Positions 1 through 12,400 of a DNA stretch of 64,000 nucleotides are shown here, one piece after another (positions within the stretch are counted from its first letter, which is position 1; each line of letters opens with the position of its first letter). Below the pieces are notes generated by a model that was not told the DNA's origin, did not search any database, and worked only from the letters and a program-made list of their open reading frames with translations. Origin of the DNA: Symsagittifera roscoffensis (lineage: Eukaryota > Xenacoelomorpha > Acoela > Convolutidae); the NCBI RefSeq assembly GCF_963678635.1, contig NC_087065.1:46378381-46442380 (forward strand), written 5' to 3'. A program made the position numbers and the translations under genes.

Positions 1-241
1 AGGTGAAACCTGAATAATTAAAGATTGAATCAGCCGCCGGTTTATGCTTACGAGCAAAAGGACTGGCCTGAAAACTTCAGTGTTTCATTTTGCTCAGTCA
101 GCAGCAAGTCATTTCTCTTCAGTCAGTTCTTTTAAAAATAAATAATTTTTCTTTTCTGCCCTAACACTAAAATTAATCTAGCCCTTTTCATTTATAAAAA
201 GAGAATAAATTCTCAGTTTAAGTTTGATTTGAAAAATTATA

Positions 242-376
242 AATCGAGATACTCGAGATACGCACCCCCGAGGAAGTCTGGACTACAAGTACCCAAAGGA
301 CTACGGCAAGACGATTCAGACGACACAACCAGAAGTGCTGACTTGGACAAACATCAAGGGCAACCATACATACTAA
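242..376 (+). other. Coding-like segment of unknown origin
   Basis: A GC-richer island inside a very AT-rich intron. One frame reads LDYKYPKDYGKTIQ, then VLTWTNIKGNHTY and TAA (374-376), with mostly G or C at third positions, as in the real exons nearby. The +1 frame is also open, from about 150 to 393, and contains KSGLQVPKGLRQDDSDD. No convincing polypyrimidine acceptor precedes the segment; GTAAGA occurs shortly after it. I recognise neither peptide. It could be an alternative terminal exon of the channel gene, an exon of another gene, or a gene remnant. Confidence 0.3.
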
Positions 377-661
377 TCAGCCACCGATCTTAGTAAGAAG
401 ATAAAAAATTGATGAACAACATAAGATTAGCTCAACCTCCCCTCATAGGTATATTTCTTTAAGCTGTTCGATTCGTTTATATAATCTAATAACCCAGTGC
501 TTTGTAATTAACCAACTAATTAATTCATACCTTTTCTAACTATTGTTTCTACTCTACTTTTTGTCAAGACAATTTGACGATCTAAGGTGAGACTTATAAT
601 TTAGGATAAAATTACTAAGCATTCAACCAGCAATGAGCGCTTAGTAAAGACCTTAAAATTT

Positions 662-712
662 TTCTATATATACACTAATTTTGAGGGGGGAGCGCGCGCC
701 GAAAATACGCAA
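662..712 (+). repeat. Family D short repeat (GAGGGGGGAGCGCGCGCC core)
   Basis: TATATACACTAATTTTGAGG followed by GGGGAGCGCGCGCCGAAAAT. Closely related stretches occur at 12204-12260 and 26537-26585 in minus orientation and, degraded, at 25690-25740. This is probably the conserved end of a mobile element. Confidence 0.6.
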
Positions 713-1144
713 TTTTTTGGTCGAAATTTTCCAAAAAGTGCATAAAAACGCCTTTTTTGTCCTGCTTTTTTGAATAAATTGCCTGCGGCTTAGAAAATCA
801 ACTTTGTCCACCTAAAAAAGTCAAGACAAATTTCGAACTTTTTTTTTGAAAATCCCCCCTAGAAATTCATAGATCCGCGCCTGCCAAATACACAAAATTT
901 TGAAAAAAGGTTGATATTTTTTCCAATTTCTCGCCCTCCCTCCGCTTGACACTGCTTTTAAAGATTTTGAAAACATTTTTTTCTTATGAAATCAATGCCG
1001 CTTAGAATTGTATAATAGCCCAAAGGTCAGTTATGCGCATTTCGTATATTCGCATGTCTGATGACAAAATCCAAAAACAAAATTCAAGTATGAAAGTTCG
1101 TGTCAGAGAGCTGATTTTTGATGATTTCTAAATTTTTTTTTCAG

Positions 1145-1217
1145 GTTTTGGGCTCCGAGGGAAATGTTATAGTAACTCTACAGCCAGGAAGCATCTTCGG
1201 AGAGATTAGTCTGCTAG
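1145..1217 (+). CDS. CNG channel exon: first part of nucleotide phosphate-binding cassette
   Basis: A 73-bp exon between a T-rich tract ending TTTCAG and the donor CTAG|GTAGAG. It starts in phase 0, reads VLGSEGNVIVTLQPGSIFGE followed by ISLL, and ends with one base of a glycine codon that joins in frame to the exon at 1545. The upstream exon, which should carry the start of the binding domain, is not in the window. Confidence 0.85.
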
Positions 1218-3069
1218 GTAGAGAACCCTAGATACACTAATTTTGCAAAGACAAAAAATTCGTTTAAGATATCGATTTGGCTCTGGCGCATGAAAATACT
1301 TAGTACCAAATCTTTAAAAAAGTCGCCTTTGATTATTGTGTTTGAACCGTCAAAAGGCAAGTTTCAAATCTTGTGGGTATTTTTTTTTATTGAAAAATGT
1401 GATGTCTCGAATTTTTGCAGACAATGTAATTGTTCCAACATTGAACAGGAGTGAAACTCGTACTCGGTTGTTTGGAATCACAATGTTCTTGAATATCAAA
1501 TTCAAACATTTGATGTTTGATAAAAAAAATCCTTTGTTGTTCAGGCATTGGCGGCATGAACAGACGCACTGCAGACGTGTTCAGTCCAGGGTACGCGACT
1601 CTGTTCAAACTGGACAAGGAAGACCTGGAGGAGGTGGTGGCCGAGTACCCCGAGGCACAGGTTGCACTGCAGAATAAGGCCGATGAAATCATGCGGGAGA
1701 AAGGGGTTGGGGGCGGGGGTGGTGGTGATGGAGGAGGAGGAGGAGGAGATCGAGACCGAAAAGAAACAAAAGACGAAAAAATAGACAAAGACGAAGAGGA
1801 AGAAAAAAAAGAAGAAAGGAACAATGACAATATAATTTCAGAGGAATCCGCTGAAACTCATTTTGACTGCACGGGTTCAAACAAAAGTGAAGATCCAATC
1901 AATTTTGCTGTTGCAGCGACTGAGGAAACAAAAAACACTGTCAAACGGTCGGAGTTTGAATCTGGCAATAATACAAAAAATGCTTTCGAAGTAATTCTTC
2001 ATAACCATCAAAAGTGTCCAGATCAAAAAGTTGAGCAAAATGATGGAATGTTAAAAGAGCAAAATCAAATCCATATAAAATCGACGGCCAATGTCGCAAC
2101 ACAACAACAACCAAAAGTTTTGGTCGTTGTTGAAGAAGACTCAATCTCTCTTGATACACCAGTTCAAGATGAAATACATAAAATGCAAGCGGGTAGTAAC
2201 AATTTAACGCAGTTTATAGAAATTCGGGATGAATATGACGACGAAAGCGACAACTCGACGACAAGAGCCGAAGTGCGAATCGACATTACGTCGCCTGGAC
2301 CTTCAACATCTGCGCAGGCAGCCATACGACTTGCTCCAGAGAATTTTCAGACGCTAGAAAGTCCACGAATTTCGTCAAGACTTCAACATCAACAATCCGG
2401 CTCCAAAGAAGTGAAAAAACTCTTAATTGGTGTAGAGGAAGAAAATTTGCACCCACGAATCCAGAAAATGATCTCACAAGGATCAAATCCAAGCTTAATG
2501 GATTTGATTCGGACGGGTCAGCTTATGTACGTTCCAATGAGGTAAGAGAGATTTTGTCACACAAATTGAAAAAAGTTCACTGGAAACTACAATTTTGCAA
2601 TGATTATGCAGTTAGGCGATTTATTTGGAAAATAACGCACTTTAAAGCTGCTTCTGAGGGCAATGCTTGCAGACTTTTTGTTGAGAGAGTAAGTCAGAAA
2701 TAAAAAACAATCGGTTTTTGGGGTTTCAGCAGCGTCAACAACAAATCGACAAGCAGCGTAAATCAAGAGTCGAGCGCAGACTTCCTTGCCGACATTCAAC
2801 GCGACAACAGAGTTCCGGTGATGCACATGAATTCTCGAATCGAGCAATACTTGTCCATTGTAGCCGCCCACAACAACAATACAGAACAAGGGTTGACAAC
2901 GGACCCCGACTCGCGAAACCCGAGTAGATGCGAGTCACGATCATACTCAGTTATGTCTGATAATCTGTCGCCATGTGACTCGGTATCGAGTGTGAACATA
3001 CCCGTAAGAAGAATATCGAGCGGACCCGAAAGGTTTGAGGGAAACTCAAATCAGAAAAATAATCCATGA
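1145..3069 (+). CDS. Cyclic-nucleotide-gated channel (beta-like), 3' part of gene, 3 exons
   Basis: Partial gene joining 1145-1217, 1545-2541 and 2730-3069; 5' exons lie left of the window. The product would be a cation channel subunit opened by cytoplasmic cGMP or cAMP, working in a tetramer, typically in sensory cells (family knowledge). Seen: the end of a cyclic-nucleotide-binding domain with VTLQPGSIFGEISLL, then GGMNRRTADV, then LFKLDKEDLEEVVAEYPEAQ. The FGEIS...NRRTA cassette is the nucleotide phosphate-binding loop; its RRT is the CNG form that favours cGMP. The VTLxxGSxFGEISLL spelling and the short GxGG before NRRTA fit beta subunits (CNGB1/CNGB3, fly CNGL) better than alpha subunits. 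A tail of roughly 400 residues follows: Gly/Asp-rich, then Lys/Glu-rich, then Ser/Asn/Gln-rich, ending NQKNNP-stop. About 469 residues are visible. The transmembrane part and pore are not, so the subunit class is inferred. Confidence 0.85.
1218..1544 (+). other. Channel intron between binding-domain exons
   Basis: A 327-bp intron, GTAGAG to TTCAG, phase 1. It contains only AT-rich sequence. The short open frames overlapping it run into the next exon and are not separate genes. Confidence 0.7.
1545..2541 (+). CDS. CNG channel exon: end of binding domain plus low-complexity tail
   Basis: The acceptor is TTGTTCAG|GCATTG and the donor ATGAG|GTAAGAG. The first 55 or so codons finish the cyclic-nucleotide-binding domain (GGMNRRTADV, then a C-helix region rich in E, A and Q). 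After MREKG come two Gly runs separated by Asp, then a Lys/Asp/Glu stretch, then a long hydrophilic tail without recognisable domains. The donor contains an in-frame TAA at 2543-2545, so retaining the next intron would end the protein one codon after the exon. This is the largest coding exon in the window. Confidence 0.88.
2730..3069 (+). CDS. CNG channel terminal exon
   Basis: The acceptor GGGTTTCAG|CAGCG joins the preceding AG to give SSVNNKSTSSV in the same frame, open to TGA at 3067-3069. The residues are Ser/Asn/Arg-rich, with a short ordered-looking segment MHMNSRIEQYLSIVAAHN. Acceptor choice could shift by three bases because CAGCAG repeats here. No AATAAA or ATTAAA is visible on this strand between 3070 and 3319, so the polyadenylation site is unknown. 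Confidence 0.75.
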
Positions 3070-3319
3070 ATTGATATTGAATGCTAAAAACGGCGCGCTT
3101 TTCTTTGCAAAAATAATGCTATCAGTTTTTCATCGAAAAACAGTGTAAATTTTTCTTTTTCGACATTAACAAAAGCAACACCATTTTTCTTGTGTTGTAC
3201 TTCAGTTATTTTTTCAAACTTCACGCACTTTTTGCATAATCCTCAGCCATATCACTCATTTTTTTTTTAATTTTTGACCTGCATTGCATTTGATAATTTT
3301 GATGTGTTAATCTACTCAC

Positions 3320-3490
3320 GGACAATCTTAGTCTGCCACTTGTGTAATGCCAGCGAGGGATTTTCAGAGTAGAACACTTTGTAGCCGTACTCTTTGGGAA
3401 TAGAAGCTGCATATGGTTCATCCCACGTCACTTTCACACTTCCTAGTTTAGAAGAGGGCAGCACTTGCACGTTCTGTGGAGCACTCGAAT
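3320..3490 (-). CDS. Lar: LAR-like exon: FN3-8, first half (last exon in window)
   Basis: Acceptor GTAATTTAG|ATTCG, donor GTCC|GTGAGT; 171 bp, phase 1-1. SSAPQNVQVLPSSK, VKVTWDEPY and YGYKVFYSENPSLALHKW give strands A to C'. The canonical donor shows the gene continues left. No matching second half was found between 1 and 3319 on this strand, so the next exon is probably outside the window, beyond the antisense channel exons. Confidence 0.83.
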
Positions 3491-6400
3491 CTAAATTACA
3501 CGCTCCTCTAATTCAAGTAATTTAGTTTTTTGCAAGAACTTTTATCAAGACCGAGAAATCTATCGATTGCAAGCTCAAAGTTTTCGAAAGTTTTTTTTTG
3601 ATAAGATTTGGACATTAAAAAAAAACAAAATTCAAGTTTTTCTGAAATGTTTTTTTATCGAATTAGTTTCAAAAGTCAATAATTATGTAACAAATCTTTT
3701 AACTATATCACATAGACGGTGCCTTGACTTCTCACTCATAAAAAACTAGCAAAAAGGATATGTGAAACCTTTGTTATGGCAAAGCAAGTCGCAGTACAGA
3801 CAGCTCGCGTAATTTTTTTTGCCAAAAATTAGTTTTTTTTTGTTGAAAAAAAAATGTTGAAGAAAAGGGCTCTAAATATCAAAGCATTTGAGCATTTACG
3901 GTTTTTTTCGTTGCTTATCTGATTAGTGATTTTTGATACCATGGGGAGATTGGATCTCATTTCTAACTGAAAAACCTACGCCAACTTTTCTGTCAATTTT
4001 TTGATTTTCATTCAGCTCATGAAAAAATATTGCTGGCCTAAAATCTGGATGTTTCGTTACGTGGATTCAATGAGTAAAAATTGATTTTGAAATCAAAACA
4101 AAAAGCTTGTATCAGAGTGAAGCTTTGAACATTCCGCTCAGAATGAAGCTTCGATAATTTTTTGTTCCGAGTTTTGACGAAAATGAGGAATATATATGCT
4201 CGGGGTGGTTTTTTAGTCCAACAAATTTTACGAAATTTTGGTCCCTCGTGGGACCAATCTCCTGGTCTGCATGGGCCCAGCCAGTTATGAATTCTCTAAT
4301 TGTAACCTGCCGTGGGCTTGTATAAACTGCTCGTTCTCTAATTTACACGAGTGGTATATTATCCCGCACTATAAAATCCTTGTAAACTGAATTGAGGCAG
4401 CTGTATGGTTTTATTAATTCAATACATGATTCAAATTTCAACACTTGAATTTAAATTTGATCAGCCTAAAATTAAAAGTTTTGCCAATACATAACTTACT
4501 AAAAACTATTCGACACCAATTAAATGGCAGCTCAAACATTCAGGGCTTCGCCCTGATATGAGCAGTCATGTTTATTTTTAAAAACTGGTGAAATTTTCAA
4601 AATAAAATAACATGATTTCAAATTAATTTTCAAAATCATCTCCAAATGCTGTGTAAAGTACACAGTCATGCATTTAGAGGCTAGCAACATAACAATAGGA
4701 GCAAATATCTGGCCTGAATTCATTTTGGAACAGAATCTGAGCCGGATTGAATCCCCACTTACGCGTTAATAGCACAAATGTATCTGCCAAGTTGGCTAAA
4801 TTTGCATGTTTCAAACCGGGATAAATTTTTGAAATGACGAAAATGATAAAAAAAAAATGAATGAGCAAAATATTTGAAATAATTAGGTATCCAATTAAAT
4901 TTGGATTGGTACGATTTGACGCATGCGCTACGTTTTAATATAAAACTGGTAACAGTTGCGCAAATTTCAAACATCGATAAAATTTTATAAAATGGTTGGA
5001 GGTGAAGTTATCTTATTTTTTTGAGCTTCTATTATCATTGTTTTTCTGATGGTAAAAGAAACTATGTCAAAAATGTTTGCTCAAAGCTAAGATTCTGATG
5101 TGATTGAATAAACCATAAACAAGATAAAAAAGATTGCTCAAATCACGACCAAGTCTTAAGTTTTTTGACTGCCTTCTAATGTCTATGAATTAATTTAGAT
5201 GAACTTTTTTTAAAGTTAAGTTTCGATTTCATTTTGTTTTTCATAAAAACTTTCACAAATCCACACGCAATGTCAAATACCAAACAAGACTAAGTTATGA
5301 AATAACCGAGAGATTATCTAAGTTATGATGAGTTATCGCATTTTGAAATCATTATGTATGTTGTCGTGTTGCGCACTCAGACATTTGGGTTCATTAGTTT
5401 TAGTGAGTTGTCCAAAAATACCGAAAAGTTGAGATTGCAATCACAGATCAAATAGTCATTGTTTGCAATTATGAGCACTAAATGGGGAGTGAGAGCTGGA
5501 AGGATCGAATGCCCGAACGAATACTTTGGTAAGAAATCAGAGATCAGAAAGCATCAGTTCAAGTAAATGAGAGGGGAAATTTGTCAGCTTTGACTATTCA
5601 AGATAGGTTGAAATCATTCGTGCATTCAGTCCTTCTGTTATGAAAACAAACAACCTCACCCCCCTGCCCGCTAGTTCACATTTGAACTTAAAAGAAACCC
5701 AAGTTGGCGCACTTGTAACTCAAAAGGGATCTGCAGTAACGCTAAATAGAGTGAGTCTCGCTGAAATCCAAACTGGTGTTCAAACCAAGTAATAGGTAGC
5801 TTAAGCTCAAGTAGCATCTTCATCATAATCTAGCTAAAAATGGAATTAGTTCAAAACAGACGGGTTTTATGTTTATAAAGCTGCTGAAATCTGAACTCTA
5901 CAAGCGACAAATCAATCGTAGTTATAGTAAATCGATCAAAAATAAAACGATTGAGATGAAACATGACATGAAAATGAAATTTTTAAAATTTTAAATGTTC
6001 TTAGCTAATGTGAAAAGCTTCAAAAATAAATTACTACGAGTTTTTTTTTCATAGTTTGAGCCATGAAAAAAAGTGTTGTCCGCAATTACTGTACTTATAT
6101 AAATGATTCACTTAATAAGTTTACTGCTATCAAGAAAATCAGCCAACACATTACCGAAACTTCAACCGCCTTGTTCCTCTACTAAACAGGAGGATATATG
6201 GGCTAGTTAGGGGTCCCTATACCCACCTCTTTGCCTAAAGAGATAAAACCACCCCCTCACCAAAATACACCCACTTTTGGTCAATTTTTTTTTCTAAGAT
6301 ACCCTTTTTTATCTTAACTTCTAAGGTAGGATAGAGGATACCGTAAAACCTGTTCGGTCAAAACTTTTCAAAATCAACCAAAAAGTTAAGTTTTTTAAAA

Positions 6401-9400
6401 TGAAAATCGCTCAATATTTGAGCCAAACAGGGTCTGTGCAGTTTTTGAGTCAAAAACAAAGTGTGAGAGACATTAGTTCAGAGAGAGTGGGTACATATGT
6501 AACTGAAATAAGTTTCATTATTTTTTGAAATTAGTAATATATATATATTTTTCAAACTTATGAATATATTTGAAATTCCCCTCCCGAAAACCCTAGCTCC
6601 ACCCTCGCCCTGCTGCCTTTTGCTAATTTTAATAAAACCATCCCTGATTTATAAGCAGTTATATCGTGTAAATCAGTTTATTGAAATTTTTTGAGAAACC
6701 ATTTTGCTCATGCCAATGTTGTGGCCTATCAAATAGGCTTGTTCGCATGCACAGTCAGATTGGGGTTGGATTAGAGCAAGGATCTGATTGGTTGTTGTCT
6801 AAGTGAAAACAACCAATGGTTCAAACATCCAAATACATAAATTTGAGGTTGTAGGCGACGTGGAAAATGATCGAGCTTAAGCTTTTCCGAAATACTTTTG
6901 AAATGATTCACCAACTCTAAATTTGTCTTTTTTTCCTGCCATTTTTGTATACATTGCAAACCTTACAATTAAAATGAGAAGTGCTCTGATATAACACTGT
7001 AAGGCGACAATGGCTTGTGTTGCATCAGAGGGTGAATGGGTAGTGGGTTGCGTAAGCTTTTCTTCTCAGTTTCCGAACCCATGGACAACCAAAGGGTCCC
7101 ATTTGATACCTAATATCGACATAAATTTTAGACTGACTAATCGTAACGGCGCCTTCGGCTCGAGTAGATTAAAACAACACTGTCAAAGCCGTAAAAATTC
7201 CGAAGAAGTATTTTGGCAAACTTTTGCGAACGCTTGACTCAACTTTTGATAAACAGTGTATCTGGCGCTCAAAAGATCAGTCAAGTAGACATTAGAAAAA
7301 AATCCTCTACTCGCGAAAACAGTACGATAAAAATTGTAAATGTTGTAAGGGTTGCCGCAAAATTCGGCCAACGGCAGCTTCCCTCCCAAAACTAAATCGA
7401 CAGGTTTTGTCCTGCTGCAGATTTCATCCCTATTTGAAATTTTTCTACTCTTTTGTGGAAACCGATAACCACTAAGCATTTCATCAACAAGTCGTGTTTT
7501 GAGAATGGCAAGCTCGAAACCCAGTCAATTTTTAATCCCAGGCATTAAATTTTCGAAGTATTCGTGTAAAAAATGGTACGTTATTAACGAAATGGGACAA
7601 AATCTGCTATATGTGAGAAAAAATATTTATGTATTTTTTTCCCTGATAAATTGAATCAATAATTTGAACAAGACTGCTCGTATCAGGACAAGGCTCTGAA
7701 TTTTTTGATTGCCTTTTGAGGTCTATAGAGCAGTAATAACTAGAAAAAATTAAAGGTAATAAGAATAAAATGAGTTTCTTTGTATTTGATTTCAGATTTT
7801 TTTTAAAGTGAATTACAAAGTACAAAGTGATAAAATTTGCTCCTAGTAACAAATCAATTATGGCAAAAAAATTTCCATCGACCAGTTTGGAACGATTTCT
7901 AAGACTGATTATATCTCCGCTTACGCATTAATAGCGCGAAATACATCGCGAGTTAATTGTCCTAAATTGACCAAAATGGCAATCTTTAAGCCCCCAAAAA
8001 TTTATGACAAACAAACACAAGTAAAATATTTTTTCAAAATCAAACGCAAAACATCGATACTTTTCGAATATATTTTAAGAGTTCTGTCAGAAATAGCTAG
8101 TTAAAAATCGAATTTTGTCTTTTATCACAAGTACATTCCGTTACTTTTGGCACGAAATTTCAAAATTTAAAAGTCAAAATTTTTTCGGTGATGTTTCTTA
8201 TTAAAAATTTTAGTGGTAATTTTAGCTGGACTGTAGGTTCTAAAAAATAAATCTACAGTCTGAAAACGGCTAAAAAGCTAAAGGAAAGTGATTTTCTCCT
8301 AGGTCTAATATTTTTCTAGCAAGTAAAAATTTCGCATACAAATTTTGGCTGAAACGAATTTAAGATTTTTCTAGCCTCTTGTAATGTTAGGGCTTCGGAG
8401 ATTTTACCACAAACCTAAAAATACGAGGAGAGGCGGTTACTGTGCAAAAACACAGAGTGTTTGATCATAATTTTAACAAACTACAAAAAAAGTTTGTTTA
8501 GTTTAACTTCATTTTTGTTTGTGAGTGGCGTAATGAAAAAAATTTAAACGAAAGAATATACCAAAAAAGCACATTGCAAAACAGTTTCATTCAAATAATG
8601 ACCCATAAAAATTGAGAAAATTCAAAAAAAAAATTGACATTTTATTATCAAGATTGCGCTAAAAAAACTTAACAACTATTTTTTGATAAAATTTTTGAGG
8701 GCTTGAATAAAAAAAACATGGCTTCTATTTTTAAAAAAATTTGCAACAAATCTTCTATAATAAGCCCAAAAATGTCCTAAAATGAAGAAAAAAACTAAAA
8801 AGAGTTTTTCTCGACACTGGGACAAATTTTTGGTTTTTTAGTGTTGTTCGAATCTCGAAAAAAAGGCTTTAATATGATCCTTCAATCCCGTCCAATGGTT
8901 ATTAGTGGTACTAACTTTTTTCACGGAACGAACGTTGGGTGAAATCAATTTAGTTGAGTAGCTTGTTTGTTTTGAGTGATACCAGAATTTGAAACCCTCC
9001 CAATTACAAAAATATGGCAATTTTCTAAAAATAATTCTTATCAATAAATCGGAGACTTGATTTGAAAACATAGCCAGCATGTAAAAAAGCACATTTTTTG
9101 GTACTTAGTAATGATTGTGCAAAATTTATTGGGCGGATGTTTGAACTGTCGGTTGTTTTCACTGGAGAACAGTCTATGCTTTTTCTTCGTTTTCCCAAAC
9201 ATATCACCACTTCACTTACTAGTGGGCCTGGACTCCGCCACGGGAGGAGCTAAAGTTCCGGCTAAATATATGGCTCAAAGTCACTATACCGTTTTCTTCT
9301 ATGCTCGCTTCTTTTAAAATAATGTGCAAACGCTAAAATTCTTTTTTAATACAAAATAAACTTTTTAGCTAAAATGAATATAGAAAATTTGAGTGCAGCT

Positions 9401-12400
9401 TTGGCCCAGAATATATAAGAAAAGGAACTAAAATTCGGGGACTTTAAAACCTTAAGCCAATTAAAACTTTGCAGAATTATAAAGGAGAAAGTGTGCGATG
9501 TGCACTGTTAATTTGTGCACAGCAATAAATAGTTTTGCACGGTTAGTCATTTAAGTCTTCATCCCACTACAACACACCCCATGCGTGATCAAACTACTAA
9601 CTGGAAAGAAGCGTTTTGACTTCCACTTCATCCGAGGAAGGACCGAGTCCGGCCGCATTTTTAGCCGCGACCTTGACCCGATATGTCTGGCCGGCCATCA
9701 AATTGATGAGCACCGTCCTTGTTAGCCCAGATTTGGTCTCCTGGTTCTGTTTGTAAGTATTGCCCACTTGAGATGCCATCACTAGGTAGTTTTGGATCAC
9801 TCCGTTCTGCTGGTCGACATCTGGAGGTTGCCACGTGATGAACACTTTCCTTCCAGTGAGAGCAAACGCGTTCACGTTCCTAGGCGCTCCGGTCGGCACT
9901 GAAAAGAACTAAAAGACTCAAACACCCAATATCATGATGGTTTTTTAAAATTAATAACAAATATTTGGACAATTTTGTTTCAACTTAGAACAAATTCCAA
10001 CCACTTGCTTTCAAATGTCTAGACGATGTATGTGTTTGCGTTTTCTGTGGGCATCTTATTTTAAACTAGATCTGATTTCAAGGTCAGAGTACACATCTTG
10101 GAGATGCGTTCCAGCAGATTTGTTTAATTATGAATCAAAACATTCTTGTTTTGAATAAGTAACTCCAGTTACGAGAAAACTTGTCGACCACGGTCAACTT
10201 TAAGTCAAATTCCCTTTCCTTGACAATCTGAAGCTAGCACCTTCAGCAAAGCAAGGGCAATAGATTTGTTTTGAAATATCAGGAGAACTGTACAGCCACT
10301 GAAACAATATGATCAGCCTTACATCATAATTCTGCTCCTACTAAATGCGACGATGGTTTGTTTTTTTTTAATGACGAATTTCGCCTCTGACTAAAATTTT
10401 TAAAAAAATGTATCTCACAAGTAGCAGGAACGGCAATGATTTGGACCTCGCTCTCCAAACTGAACCCGTTTAGGTTTCTAGCCTGCACCCTAAAAGTGTA
10501 CTGAAGACCCTTCCTCAGGTTTGGAAATTCAACTCTTCGTTTATCTCGAACATTCTCCAAATTGCGAATGTCGTGAACGTATTCGAACTCTTCCTTTGTC
10601 TCCAATATTCTGTACTTAATAATGAATGACGTCACTGGGTGTTTGGGCACTTCAGTGTAGTCCCACGTGATCACAACTCCGCCCATTTGGATCTCCACTT
10701 GTAAATCGAATGGCGTGTTGGGTTCTAAAAAGACGCTCAAACTGTTTATTAAGTGAAGTTCAACATTAGGTGAAACTTAATATGCAGTTTTAACTGAATG
10801 AAATAAGTTTTGAAACCTCGGAGTGCAATAATGTTGGGATAGAAATACATCAAAAGCATTACGGAACAAAATAAGCGCGGTTGCATTAGCACGTCTTTTT
10901 TAATTTTCGCCAAATCAATTTGTCGACCACTGTCGTAATCTTTAAGGTTAAATAATTGAAAAGTCCGGACTGAGTTCATAAACAAACTATCGTACGGTTT
11001 CTTTCAAAACAAAGCGAAGCTCTCTGCCTATTTTCAAATGAACAAAAAAAACGTGCCACCATTTGCTGCCTGGAAAATAATGAGAACAGGAGTTACCTTG
11101 GTTCATTAGTCGGTCTGTAAATTCAAAACTATTTAGCTCAAATTTTGGCCCGTAAGATTGATAAAGCGCACTATACTGACACCTTAAAATGCCAGAAAAA
11201 AAATAATTGAAAAATAAAAAAACTGAAACATTAAAATTGATTGCATTTATAGACATCGGAAGTAAAAGTTGATGCGACATCTCTGCACAATATTAATTCA
11301 CGCAAGTTTTAGCTACAAAATACTTCTGATTAAAATCAATTCGTCAAAGATGTTCATCAAATGAATTCCATTTGATTTGCCGAGTCATGGAAAATCATTT
11401 TTTTAAGTAATCGCTGGGTTTCACGCACTGGGTTTCGCTTTTCTGAAAAATCAAAACTAACCGACAAACTATTTCACACCGAAAAAAAAAGAAACGAGAA
11501 CGCTAATTCCACAAAAAAACGCTGTGTTTTCCTGGAAGTTCAGTTGTTCACGCTTAAGATATATAGTAAATGCCGAATTGATGCCAATATTCGTTCGGTT
11601 ATCCTGAAACTGCTCATTTTGACGACGAAATACAATTTTTCAATCAATTTTTCAACCTAAAACTACCGGCTTTTGGTCAATAAAGAGTCTCAAGGGCACC
11701 TATACTGTCAACAATTTGTCATTCATTAAAAACGATTGGCAACCTGGGCTCATAGTGCGGATGTTGTATGTGTTGCTCTTTGGACTCTCGTTAGACACTA
11801 GGAGGATGCTGATCTGGAAGCTGTACGTGGTCTCCGGCTGCAGTCCAGTCAGCACACAAGAGGTCAAGTCATGGCCCATGCAGTCAAACAGATTGTTCAC
11901 CATTTGGCCCTGTGGAAAATATTAAGGTGAGAAATGGTGTTATTAGGGCTTCTCTCACTTTTTAAAATCCCTTTATTAACCATATTTCTTAAGTGTTCTG
12001 AATGCAAAAGTTAGTTTACGGCTCGCTGTCTGATCGCGGATGTGAATCTAAGACTTTCTCAAACTGATGGATTAACGAAAAATTTTCGAAATTTTTTTAA
12101 GGTTGATCAAATTGATTTTTCGCAAAACTATCTTATTTTGATTTTTTTTCTAAAACATGTTTTAAAAACATGTCTTTATATCAGGCTGCTTTGAACAGAA
12201 ATTTGCGTTTTTTGGCGCTCGCGCCCCCTCGAAATTAGTATATATAGGCGCCAAAAACAAACGTAAACAAGTTTTAGGGTATCTCAGCTTTAAATAGAAA
12301 ATTAGCCTTAAATCTTCCACTGAACAGCTTACAAAACATTTGGGCCTTATAATTAATACCTTCTTATCCTAAAGTTTATCACTGAATATAAATTTGTATG

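Larger units (their letters stand above)
1..1144. other. Intron of the channel gene (left part)
   Basis: Apart from the coding-like segment at 242-376 and a family D repeat at 662-712, this is T- and A-rich intron. I see no upstream channel exon here: the start of the cyclic-nucleotide-binding domain is missing. The acceptor tract at 1131-1144 is strong. Confidence 0.6.
3491..9601 (-). other. LAR-like intron, FN3-7 to FN3-8
   Basis: About 6.1 kb. It holds several family A pieces (near 4519-4570, 4640-4900, 5115-5290, and a long one at 7669-8160), a family B copy (8432-8920) and a perfect 8-bp-stem hairpin at 4238-4257. Open frames of 60-100 codons here have no recognisable domains or exon-like composition. 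The rest is AT-rich with no feature I can support. Confidence 0.6.

Noticed and set aside
1387-1830. 147-codon minus-strand frame opposite the channel exon
   Set aside because: Ser/Pro-rich shadow of the purine-rich channel coding strand.
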